From assembly GCA_036245525.1 (NCBI GenBank), contig BTPG01000002.1, positions 160,751,834-160,815,833 on the forward strand: 64,000 nucleotides of DNA. Direction: 5' to 3'. Positions 54,048 to 64,000 of this stretch are shown in pieces. The stretch is from Semisulcospira habei (Eukaryota > Mollusca > Gastropoda > Semisulcospiridae). The translations under genes and the position numbers were made by a program. The notes under the pieces are model-generated. The model saw only the letters and a list, made by a program, of their open reading frames with translations, had not been told where the DNA came from and did not search any database. Positions within the stretch are counted from its first letter, which is position 1, and the number at the start of each line of letters is the position of its first letter.

Positions 54048-57000
54048 ATGTACTCTCTGCTTCAGTGGAATTGTCGTGGTTTTCACACCAACTTTGAAGA
54101 ATTACGCCTTCTAGTCAAGTCCTATAACCCATAAGTAATATATCTTCAGGATACTTACCTAAAGACTTCTGACCCTGTCTCATTTAATGGTTTTAATGCT
54201 ATCCATAAAGGTTCTGATTCGGAGAGACGCTCGGGTGGAGTGGCTCTTCTCATTAGCAATCAGTTTATATGTAGCCGCGTTAGTGTTGACACCTGTCTTC
54301 AGGCTGTTGCAGCTCGGGTTACCTTAAAGAAGACTATATGCAGTATTTATCTGCCACCATCCCTGCGGGTCTGTTGTAATGATTTTTTTAATTTAGTAGA
54401 TCAACTGCCCCCTCCCTTTATTCTCATGAGGGATTTTAACGGTCACGCTCACCTTTGGGGTAGTGACCACTATGATGGCAGAGGTCAGATATTAGAAGAT
54501 GTTTTTTCTCAACTTAACCTATGTGTCTTTAATGATGGTTCACCTACATACTCTAACCCAGGTTCAGGATCTAGTTCTGTTCTAGACCTCACTGTGTGTG
54601 ATCCTTCTCTCATGCTGGATTTTGACTGGAAAGTTCACGACGACCTGTGTGGTAGTGACCACTTCCCAGTAGTCCTGTCATCGGTCAGCTGTGGGGAGGA
54701 TCCGCCGGTGGGGCGCTGGAATCTCAAAGCTAACTGGCCTCTGTTCGCCTCCCTCTGTCAGTCTCGTATTACAGAGGAGGTGGTCATGTCAGCTGAAGAA
54801 CCTGTTTCTTCTTTTACTACTATTTTGTTGGACGTAGCGGGTAAAACTATCCCTAAAACTTCCGCATCAGTCCCTCGGAAGCCGAGAATACCATGGTTCA
54901 ATGAGGAGTGCCGCAAGGCCCAAAAAGCGCGCAAATCAGCTCAACGACGTGCTTTCCGTAATCCGTCGCAAGTGAATATTTTAACCTTTAAAAGACAGAG
55001 GGCGAAAACCCGTTACATTTTTTAAAATTAACGCCGTACTTCCTGGAGACGCTTCGTCTCATCTTTAACTTCTCGGACTCCGTCCCAGAAAGTCTGGAGG
55101 GCTGTTCGAAGAATTAGGGGCAGGGGTGTCTCGGCTTCTGTCGGCCATCTTAGAGATGGTGCCAGCTTGGTCACAGATAAAAAAGCTGTGACCAATTTGC
55201 TTGCTCCACCATTGCCCATAATTCTTCAAAAGAGCATTATTCACCCTTCTTCCAGAGAGAGAAGGAGAAGCGAGAGTCTCGTATTTGTGATTTTAAGTCC
55301 GATAACTCAGAAGACTATAATGCCCTTTTACATTATCAGAATTGCAGCAAGCCTTGCAGAAATGTAATGACTATGCTGCTGGCCTAGATACCATCCACTA
55401 TCACTTCCTAACGCATCTGCCTGAGAGGTCACTCCTTGTACTTCTCAAGGCCTTTAACCATATCTGGGGAACTGGTCATTTTCCGCCGTCTTGGCACCAG
55501 GCTGTGGTTGTACCGATCCCAAGCCGGGTAAGGTTCCTTCCGACCCGGGCAACTACCGGCCTATCGCTTTGACATCATGTTTATGTAAAACTATGGAGCG
55601 CCTGGTCAACGCCCGCCTGGTGTGGCATCTTGAGTCACAGGGTCTCCTCACAGACCTCCAGTGCGGTTTCCGGCGCTTCCATAGTACAACTGACCATTTA
55701 GTCCGCTTTGAATCATTTATTCGAGATGCTTTTGTCAACAAGCAGCATGTCTATGCAATTTTCTTCGATCTTGAGAAGGCATATGACACTACCTGGAAGT
55801 ATGGCATAATGTCTGACTTGTTGGACATGGGTTTTAAAGGGCACCTGCCCGTTTTTGTTCACAATTTTTTGACTAACCGGTCGTTCCACCCTCTCCGACT
55901 CCTTTGAACAGGAGATGGGTGTCCCGCAGGGCAACATTATATCTCCTGTTTTATTTAGTATTAAAATTAATAACATTGTAAAGGCCGTCAAGGATGATTC
56001 TGAATGCTCTTTGTTTGTTGACGACTTTGCTTTGTGCGTACGTGGTCGAGGACTTGCGTCCCTTGAGAGGCGCTTGCAGCTGTGCGTTGATCGCATCCAG
56101 CTGTGGGTGTCTCTCAATGGATTCAAGTTCTCGCCCTCCAAGACTGTCTGTGTGCATTTTACTAACCAGACGAAATTTTTTCCAAAACCTAGCCTGAGCC
56201 TTGCCGGAGTGCCGATTAAGGTGGCCTAGGAGGCAAAGTTTCTGGGGGTCATCTTTGACAAAAGACTTACATTCCGCAACCATATTAATTACCTTAGAAC
56301 CTCTTGTCAGAAGGCTCTCGACGTTCTTCGTGTCGTCGGTCGTACTGACTGGGGTGCGGACCGTACTGTCTAACTTCGACTGTACCGGGCCCTTGTTCGG
56401 TCCAAACTGGATTACGGCTCAGCTTCCAAGTCTGTGCTACAGCGTCTGAACACAATTTACCATCAGGGTCTGCGGATATGTCTTGGGGCCTTCAGGACGT
56501 CTCCAGTTCCTAGTCTGTATGCCGAGGCAGGGGAGCCTTCTCTCAAGCTCCGCCGCATCCGCCTCATGCTCAGCTACGTTCTGAAACTGAAGGCCCATCC
56601 AGACAATCCCTGCCTATGATTGTGTTTTTAAACCATCGTTTGCAGAGATTTACGATACCCATCCGGGAGCTGTCCGTCCACTTTCTTTCCGTGTCCGACC
56701 TCATCTGCAGGCGGCCGGATTGGACCTGGACAGAGTTTCGGAATCCCTGCAACACATCACTCCATCCTGGCTCTTGCCAGTTCCAGACATTGTGCTGGAT
56801 TTGACTGCCCACAAGAAAGACTCTACTCCACCAGCCATATACCAACAGAGCCTCAATGAAGTGCTTTCAATTTTTCCTGGCTATTGTCGCATCTATACGG
56901 ATGGGTCAAAGTCTGAGGATGGGAGAGTGGTTGCGGCCGCAGTGTCCTCTCGCCATCCTAGACGCCCATTTAAGCACCGCCTCCCAGACCACTCATCTGT

Positions 57001-57425
57001 GTTTAGTGCGGAACTGCAGGCGGTTCTGCTGGCACTCAGGCATGCTTATCGATCTAGAGAAAGGAACTTCCTGATTCTGTCTGACTCTGTTTCTGCCCTG
57101 CAGGCCCTTCAGGGCACGGGAAATGACCACCCACTGCTGGTGCAGATCAGAGAGCTCCACGCGGACTTGATGAAGGAATATTAGGACGTCATTTTTATTT
57201 GGGTCCCAGGGCATGTGGGCATCGAAGGCAACAGGATCGCAGATTCTGCTGCCAACGATGCACGCAATGACCCTGTCCCTGACACACAGACTGGTTTTAG
57301 TGATTTTAGACATGTGACTAGTGCGTACGTAGCCCGTGAGTGGCAGTCCGAGTGGGACAAAGAGGAAGCTAACAAGCTGCATGAAGCCCTTCCTAAGTTG
57401 TCCGACGGTCTACCTTATCGCTGCG
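54048..57425 (+). pseudogene. ORF2 of the outer LINE (endonuclease, RT, RNase H), heavily broken
   Basis: The order is AP endonuclease (54,048-54,700; FNGHAHLWGSDHYDGRG, with GSDHFPVV near 54,655), RT (about 55,340-56,230; FFDLEKAYDTTW, GVPQGNIISPVLF, catalytic LFVDDFAL) and RNase H (about 56,880-57,290; IYTDGSKSEDGRV, LILSDSVSALQAL, the last Asp near 57,240). A dozen or so stops and shifts are present, for example at 54,133, 55,022, 55,520, 55,905, 56,226 and 57,182. The C-terminal end continues after the inner element at 63,434-63,700. It is more decayed than the inner copy, as expected for the host of the nested insertion. Confidence 0.88.
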
Positions 57426-58069
57426 CCTACCCGGCACCGGCCTCCACGTGACGTGGGTGGGTAGTCCACTCGGTCCCTGACTGAGTGGGCTAGCAGACGG
57501 GTGCCATCTTTGTCCAGGATTACAACTTGATGTCAGCAGATATGTTGTTCAGTCTTTTTCACTGGTCCGGTTTTTAAGGAGCTGTGCTTACCCAGGTCTT
57601 ACCATGTTGGATTGGTCCTTAAAAATACGCGTGAGCTTTTGGTCCTTTGGATCCCAAGTGTTTGCCGTGCTTGGAGACCCGTGTCGGGGGAGAAGAGGAT
57701 CCTGGTGGCTGAAACACTCCACTTTGGCCTTGACTTCTGCCTAAACGGGAGGCTAGTCGTACCGGCCTAGTCAATCGGCTCTTGTCACGTCGAGCCCTAT
57801 CCCCCTGTTGACATGCGGGTTGTTATACGGAGCACCATGCTATAGCCTCTGATGCTGATTAGGTGCTTTACGCCAGTATTCCCCTGTATTCAACAGTGTG
57901 ATATAAGGCGGTGGCTCAAACGGTTCAATCAGGCTTACCCCCTTGAGTATATCTTTCGGGCAGTCTCCATTGTGCGTCGGCTGGAGACCCGCCGACAGTT
58001 GCACTTTCCCTTGTTGGGCTCGGTGGCGGGCGGGGACCCCCGGGGGATGAATATCTATCATACTATAAT

Positions 58070-59497
58070 ATGGAAAATATCAAAAAACCAAAACTAGCAC
58101 CAAAGCGGCACATAGCCGCCGACATTGTCATTGAGAACGATAGTGACTCTGACTGTGAGGAAGCGACACCTCAGGCGTCGGCCGCCTGGCCTCGCTTTCT
58201 CATTATCCACAGCAAAGTTAAAGAGAAGCCTGTTTCAAAGCTGCACCCTTTCCTGGTAGGGGAGACCCTCAGGAGCCGTGTTGGCAGGCCTGAGGCCCAG
58301 CGCCTCAGGTCTGGTGACTTGTTGGTAGAGTGCCGTACCCGGGCACACTCCAATGAGCTACTGAGGCTCTCCTCCATCGGAGACACTCCAGTGGAGGTCA
58401 CTCCCCACAAAACAATGAATTCCTCTAGAGGAGTGATTAAAGATCAAGCATTGGCCGAACTGTCTGAAGATGAACTTGTACGGAACCTTAAGTCACAGGG
58501 GGTGACCTACGTCAGGCGCTTCATTTCCAAACGAGGTGGTAGGGAGATCCGTCTCCCTACCATCATCCGTCTCCTACTACCATTTGGGGAGGTTACTACT
58601 CCCTAAAAGTGAAAAAGTACGTCCCTCTCCCCCTCCGGTGCTTTAAGTGCCAAAAGTATGGCCATGGGCAGAAGACATGCCGCCCGGCAGAGGCTCTATG
58701 CGCCCGTTGCACTAAGCCCGGACACTCTGCTGAGTCCTGCACAGCCATCCCCCTGTGTGTGAATTGTCAGGGGGCGCATATGGCTTCGGACAAGAAGTGC
58801 CCTCGTTGGATCTCCGAGTGCAGGATTCAGCAGGTGCGTGTGGAGAAGGGGCTGTCCTTTGCGGACGCAAAAAAAACTGGTTGACGGTCCTGGTGCAGCT
58901 GAGGCGGCGCCAAACTCAAATAACAACTTTGTGTATACTTTCAGTGCTGCGGTGGCAGGCAAGCGCCCCACCAAAGACTTCTCTTGTCAAACCCCAACTT
59001 CTTGGTTGGGGGCGGAGCCTCGGATCCTCTCACCCCTGGAGAGTAACCCTCCTCCGGTGGTGACGAGGAGCCAGGGAACGCAGAGGGCGGACGCTACCGG
59101 TCCGGTGGCACCGCCTTCTGCTGCCCCTAAGCCTCAGCCCCCAACCAAACCTGCCAGTTTGTCAACACCAAAGGTTTCTGGCTCTGGTCAGCCTTCTAAG
59201 GCCGCTAACTCTAGCGGCAGGAACGCTGCCCAGGACCAGAAGTCAAAGAAATCTATGGGACCGCCGTGCGCACGGGCCCAGAAGGGGAACACTGATGTCC
59301 CCCTTCAAAACAAATATGCTGCATTGGAGGAGCAGATGGAGGGAGTGGAAGTTGCCGATGCTGCGGCAGCTCCAACCCCTTCATCTCCTAAGAACCAGAG
59401 GTGGCCCGGGAGCCGCCCCCCCCCCCCCCCCCTCTGTTTCTCCGACTCCTTCCAAGGCAAAGGAAAAAGGGGGGAAAAACTCCGCACCCCCAGATAA
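58070..59497 (+). pseudogene. ORF1 of the inner LINE, in three frames
   Basis: The first part, 58,070-58,606 (178 codons), ends with LLLPFGEVTTP and a TAA. The second, to about 58,884, is in the -1 frame and has three Cys-rich knuckles: CFKCQKYGHGQKTC, CARCTKPGHSAESC and CVNCQGAHMASDKKC. The third, open from 58,838 to 59,497, follows an A8 run and is Pro/Ala/Ser-rich with SNNNFVYTFSAAVAGKR. It is a gag-like RNA-binding protein acting with ORF2p in the retrotransposition particle. The break between parts one and two is identical in the outer copy, so it was inherited rather than acquired here. ORF2 begins 10 nt after the stop. Confidence 0.8.
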
Positions 59498-59506
59498 GAC
59501 ATAATC

Positions 59507-62500
59507 ATGGACTCTCTGCTTCAGTGGAATTGTCGTGGTTTTCAAGCTAACTTTGAGGAATTACGTCTTTTAGTCAAGTGCTATAACCCCTCAGTAATAT
59601 CTCTTCAGGAGACTTACCTGAAGACTTCTGACCCTGTGTCCTTTAATGGTTTTAACGCTATACATAAAGGCTCTGATTCGGAGAGGCGCTCGGGTGGAGT
59701 GGCTCTTCTCATTAGTAGCCAAATTTTATGTAGCCCCGTTAGCATCGACACCTGTCTTCAGGCTGTCGCAGCTCGGGTTACCTTGAAGAAGACCATAACT
59801 ATATGCAGTATTTACCTGCCACCATCCCTGCGGGTCTGTAGTAATGATTTTTTTAATTTAGTTGATCAACTGCCCCCTCCCTTTATTCTCATGGGGGATT
59901 TTAACGGTCACGCTCACCTTTGGGGTAGTGACCACTATGATGGCAGAGGTCAGATGTTAGAAGATGTTTTTTCTCAACTTAACCTATGTGTCTTTAACGA
60001 TGGTTCACCTACATACTCTAACCCAGGTTCAGGATCTAGTTCTGTTCTAGACCTCACTGTGTGTGATCCTTCTCTCATGCTGGACTTTGACTGGAAGGTT
60101 CACGATGACCTGTGTGGTAGTGACCACTTCCCAGTAGTCCTGTCATCGGTCAGCTGTGGGGAGGATCCACCGGTGGGGCGCTGGAATCTTAAGAAAGCTA
60201 ACTGGCCTCTGTTCGCCTCCCTCTGTCAGTCTCGTATTACAGAGGAGGTGGTCATGTCATCTGAAGAACCTATTTCTTCTTTTACTACTATTTTGTTGGA
60301 CGTAGCGGGTGAAACCATCCCTAAAACTTCCGCATCAGTCCCTCGAAAGCCGAGAGTACCATGGTTCAACGAAGAGTGCCGCAAGGCCCAAATAGCGCGC
60401 AAATCTGCTCAGCGACGTGCTTTCTGTAATCCGTCGCAAGTAAATATTTTAACCTTTAAAAGACAGAGGGCGAAAGCCCGTTACATTTTTAAACGTAAAC
60501 GCCGTGCTTCCTGGAGACGCTTCGTCTCATCTTTAACTTCTCGGACTCCGTCCCAGAAAGTATGGAAGGCTGTTCGGAGAATTAGGGGCAGAGGTGGCTC
60601 GGCTTCTGTTGGCCATCTTAGAGATGGTGCCAGTTTGGTTACAGATAAAAAAGCTGTGGCCAATTTGCTTGCCTCCACCATTGCCCATAATTCTTCAACG
60701 GAGCATTATTCACCTTTCTTCCAGAGAGAGAAGGAGAAGCGAGAGTCTCGTATTTGTGATTTTAAGTCCGATAACTCAGAAGACTATAATGTCCCGTTTA
60801 CATTATCAGAATTGCAGCAAGCTTTGCAGAAATGTAATGACTATGCTGCTGGCCTAGATACCGTCCACTATCAATTCCTAACGCATCTGCCTGAGAGGTC
60901 ACTCCTTGTACTTCTCAAGGCCTTTAACCATATCTGGGGAACTGGTCATTTTCCGCCGTCTTGGCGCCAGGCTGTGGTTGTACCGATCCCCAAGCCGGGT
61001 AAGGATCCTTCCGACCCAGGCAACTACCGGCCTATCGCTTTGACATCATGTTTATGTAAAACTATGGAGCGCCTGGTCAACGCCCGCCTGGTGTGGCATC
61101 TTGAGTCACAGGGTCTCCTCACAGACCTCCAGTGCGGTTTCCGGCGCTTCCGTAGTACAACTGACCATTTAGTCCGCTTTGAATTTTATTCGAGATTCTT
61201 TTGTCAACAAGCAGCATGTCTATGCAATTTTCTTCGATCTTGAGAAAGCGTATGACACTACCTGGAAGTATGGCATAATGTCTGACTTGTTGGACATGGG
61301 TTTTAAAGGGCACCTGCCCGTTTTTATTCACAATTTTTTGACTAACCGGTCGTTCCATGTCCGTGTGGGCTCCACCCTCTCCGACTCCTTTGAACAGGAG
61401 ATGGGTGTCCCACAGGGCAGCATTCTATCTCCTGTTTTATTTATTATTAAAATTAATAACATTGTAAAGGCCGTCAAGGCTGATTCTGAATGCTCTTTGT
61501 TTGTTGACGACTTTGCTTTGTGCGCACGTGGTCGAGGACTTGCGTCCCTTGAGAGGCGCTTGCAGCTGTGCGTTGATCGCATCCAGCGGTGGGTGTCTCT
61601 CAATGGATTCAAGTTCTCGCCCTCCAAGACTGTTTGTGTGCATTTTACTAACCAGACGAAATTTTTTCCAGAACCTAGCCTGAGCATTGCTGGAGTGCCA
61701 ATTAAGGTGGCCGAGGAGGCAAAGTTTCTGAGGGTCATTTTTGACAAAAGACTTACCTTCCGCAACCATATTAATTACCTTAGAACCTCTTGTCAGAAGG
61801 CTCTCGACATTCTTCGTGTCGTCGGTCGTACTGACTGGGGTGCGGACCGTACTGTCTTACTTCGTCTGTACCGGGCCCTTGTTCGGTCCAAACTGGATTA
61901 CGGCTCTGTGGTGTATGGCTCAGCTTCCAAGTCTGTGCTACAGCGTCTGAACACAATTCACCATCAGGGTCTGCGGATATGTCTTTGGGCCATCAGGACG
62001 TCTCCAGTTCCTAGTCTGTATGCCGAGGCAGGGGAGCCTTCTCTCAAGCTCCGCCGCATCCGCCTCATGCTCAGCTACGTTCTGAAACTGAAGGCCCATC
62101 CAGACAATCCTGCCTATGATTGTGTTTTTAAACCATCGTTTGCAGAGATTTACGATACCCATCCGGGAGCTGTCCGTCCACTTTCTTTCCGTGTCCGACC
62201 TCATCTGCAGGCGGCCGGATTGGACCTGGACAGAGTTTCGGAATCCCTGCAACACATCACTCCACCTTGGCTCTTACCAGTTCCTGACATCTTGCTGGAC
62301 TTGACTGCCCACAAGAAAGACTCTACTCCACCAGCCATATACCAACAGAGCCTCAATGAACTGCTTTCAATTTTTCCTGGCTATTGTCGCATCTATACCG
62401 ATGGGTCAAAGTCTGAGGATGGGAGAGTGGCTGCGGCCGCAGTGTCCTCTCGCCATCCTAGACGCCCATTTAAGCACCGCCTCCCAGACCACTCATCTGT

Positions 62501-63197
62501 ATTTAGTGCGGAACTGCAGGCGGTTCTGCTGGCACTCAGGCATGCTTATCGATCTAGAGAAAGGAACTTCCTGATTCTGTCTGACTCTCTTTCTGCCCTG
62601 CAGGCCCTTCAGGGCACGGGAAATGACCACCCACTGCTGGTGCAGATCAGAGAGCTCCACGCGGACTTGATGAAGGAATATTATGATATCATTTTTATTT
62701 GGGTGCCAGGGCATGTGGGCATCGAGGGCAACAGGATCGCAGATTCTGCTGCCAACGATGCCCGCAATGACCCTGTCCCTGACACACAGACTGTTTATAG
62801 TGATTTTAGACATGTGGCTAGTGCGTACATAGCCCGTGAGTGGCAGTCCGAGTGGGACAAAGAGGAAGCTAACAAGCTGCATGAAGCACTTCTTAAGTTG
62901 TCCGACGGTCTACCTTATCGCAGCGGCAGCCGCCGTGAGGAGACTGTCCTGGCTCGGCTCCACATCGGCCACACGTATGTTACGCACTCTTATTTACTTA
63001 AACAGGAGGAGCGTCCATGGTGTTATGCCTGCGACGAGCAGAACTCTGTTCAACATTTTTTGTTGTCTTGTGCTGATCTAATCGACACAAGGTATAAACA
63101 TTTCACAGCAGACTCCTTGAAGGTTTTGTTCCGGGATGTGCCCCCGGACAAGATCTTCAGTTTTCTGAGAGAGTGCCATATTTTTAATAAGATTTGA
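59507..63197 (+). pseudogene. ORF2 of the inner LINE, near-intact with one 2-bp deletion
   Basis: ATG 59,507 opens directly on the endonuclease (LLQWNCRGFQANFEELRLL; residues ~3-230, with ISLQETYLK, GDFNGHAHLWGS and the SDHFPVVLS histidine block). RT follows: KPGKDPSDPGNYRPIALTS, GFRRFRSTTDHL, FFDLEKAYDTTW, GVPQGSILSPVLF and the catalytic FVDD at about 61,500. RNase H (about 62,385-62,770) has IYTDGSKSEDG, FSAELQAVLLAL, LILSDSLSALQAL and WVPGHVGIEGNRIAD. A C-terminal CCHC-like CYACDEQNSVQHFLLSC (about 63,025-63,070) closes the protein. The 578-codon and 672-codon open frames meet at about 61,180, where two bases present in the outer copy (near 55,712) are missing. This is the single clear break I see. 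Confidence 0.93.
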
Positions 63198-63433
63198 GCG
63201 TTATAGATTATGATGTTTTTATTATTTTGACCTTTTTGAGAGTCTTCCGACGTTTTCTTTAAAGACCTGTGCGACATTTTAGCCTGACATATTTTTAAGG
63301 TATATTTACATCATGTCTTAAGACCTTTCTTTTAGTCTGGCTGACCAGATTTTTACCCTTCCCGCCGTGAGATGGCCTTAGTTGCCTGCTCGGCGTTAAA
63401 CCCAAATAACTAACTAACTACCTTATCGCTGCG

Positions 63434-63926
63434 GCAGCCGCCGTGAGGAGACTGTCCTGGCTCGGCTCCACATTGGGCACACGTATGTTACGCACTCTTA
63501 TTTACTAAAACAGGAGGAGCGTCCATGGTGTTATGCCTGCGACGAGCAGTACTCTGTTCAACACTTTTTGTTGTCTTTTGCTGATCTAATCGACACAAGG
63601 CATAAACATTTCACTGCAGACTCCTTGATGGTTTTGTTCCGGGATGTGCCCCCGGACAAGATCTTCAGTTTTCTGAGAGAGTGCCATATTTTTAAATAAG
63701 ATTTGAGCGTTTATAGACTATGATATTTCTATTATTTTGACCTTTTTGAGAGTCTGTCTACGTTTTCTTTAAAGACCTGTGCGACATTTTAGCCTGACAT
63801 ATTTTTAAGGTATATTTACATCATGTCTTAAGACCTTTCTTTTAGTCTGGCTGACCAGATTTTTAACCTTCCCGCCGTGAGATGGCCTTAGTTGCCTGCT
63901 CGGCGTTAAACCCAAATAACTAACTA
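63434..63926 (+). mobile_element. 3' end of the outer LINE after the nested insertion
   Basis: Resumes the outer ORF2 at the duplicated CTACCTTATCGCTGCG and runs through the Cys-rich C-terminus (CYACDEQYSVQHFLL), the stop near 63,700, the 3' UTR and the TAAC tail. It is nearly identical to 62,925-63,417. Confidence 0.95.
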
Positions 63927-63940
63927 ACATGTGAGGAGTG

Positions 63941-64000
63941 TTCATAGAGTGTTATTGGATGTGTTTACTGAAATTCTTCAGGCCGCAACAGATTTAACTC
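63941..64000. other. Flank beyond the outer LINE
   Basis: Sixty bases with no recognisable feature, continuing the locus seen before 51,573. Confidence 0.6.

Larger units (their letters stand above)
57426..63417 (+). mobile_element. Inner I/Nimb-like LINE, full length, nested in its own relative
   Basis: CTACCTTATCGCTGCG at 57,410-57,425 and 63,418-63,433 is a 16-bp target duplication. Outer-LINE sequence stops at the first and resumes at the second without loss. The inner element is 5,992 bp: a ~640-bp 5' UTR, ORF1 (58,070-59,497), ORF2 (59,507-63,197), a ~200-bp 3' UTR ending GCGTTAAACCCAAATAACTA and a TAAC tail. RNase H after RT and the tail type place it in the I superfamily, I or Nimb clade. 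The clade is not certain. Confidence 0.95.
51587..63926 (+). mobile_element. Outer I/Nimb-like LINE, carrying two nested insertions
   Basis: ACATGTGAGGAGTG at 51,573-51,586 and 63,927-63,940 is a 14-bp target duplication. The element occupies 51,587-57,425 and 63,434-63,926, the gap being a second element of the same family. With the SINE-like insertion removed its length is close to 5.96 kb, matching the inner 5.99-kb copy. It ends in a TAAC repeat tail. Both ORFs are broken by many stops and shifts. Confidence 0.93.

Noticed and set aside
53345..54097. 250-codon Pro/Ala-rich frame as an independent gene
   Set aside because: It is the low-complexity C-terminal part of the outer LINE ORF1, equivalent to 58,838-59,497.

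Overview
This is eukaryotic DNA, most likely from a lophotrochozoan animal, perhaps a marine gastropod mollusc. The reasons are long (CA)n, G and C tracts, a dense mix of non-LTR, LTR and DNA transposons, SINE-like elements ending in ATCA repeats, and a tRNA-type SINE ending in a GGGGTTTAACGTCC-like sequence. The organism call is an inference of modest confidence. I find no convincing host protein-coding gene, rRNA, tRNA or CRISPR. Almost everything that can be named is mobile-element sequence, much of it nested, so the window reads as a layered record of insertions.

Layout. Positions 1-8,235 and 29,722-38,837 are two direct copies of one segment, about 99% identical by eye. Each carries a candidate ~4 kb DNA transposon: 17-bp terminal inverted repeats, TTA flanks, and a decayed minus-strand gene of an unassigned invertebrate protein family. 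Each also carries an internally deleted piggyBac remnant, hairpin MITEs and a truncated SINE-like element. Copy 2 has gained two SINE-like insertions and a 64-bp insertion. It also differs by an exact inversion of a 4-base hairpin loop. The shared segment ends inside a Tc1-like transposon that continues only in copy 2.

The stretch between the copies (8.2-29.7 kb) holds two large inverted repeats (9.0-10.5 kb and 13.0-13.8 kb), at least four families of palindromic MITEs, an L2-like LINE fragment inside one MITE and a hAT-like element inside another. It also holds three TTAA elements that share their boundary tetranucleotides (26.68-27.31 kb), and a 26-bp minisatellite split by a LINE 3' end (27.35-29.23 kb).

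From 40,535 to 51,160 lies a minus-strand LTR retrotransposon with 5-bp target duplications, primer site and polypurine tract. Its domain order is gag, integrase, reverse transcriptase, RNase H, which is the rare Gmr1-type order within Ty3/Gypsy. Its 3' LTR is split by a solo LTR of another family, and its gag is split by an RTE-like LINE.

From 51,587 to 63,926 lies an I/Nimb-like LINE that received a SINE-like insertion in ORF1 and, near its 3' end, a second 6-kb copy of its own family. Every junction is marked by a target-site duplication, so the relative order of events can be read directly.
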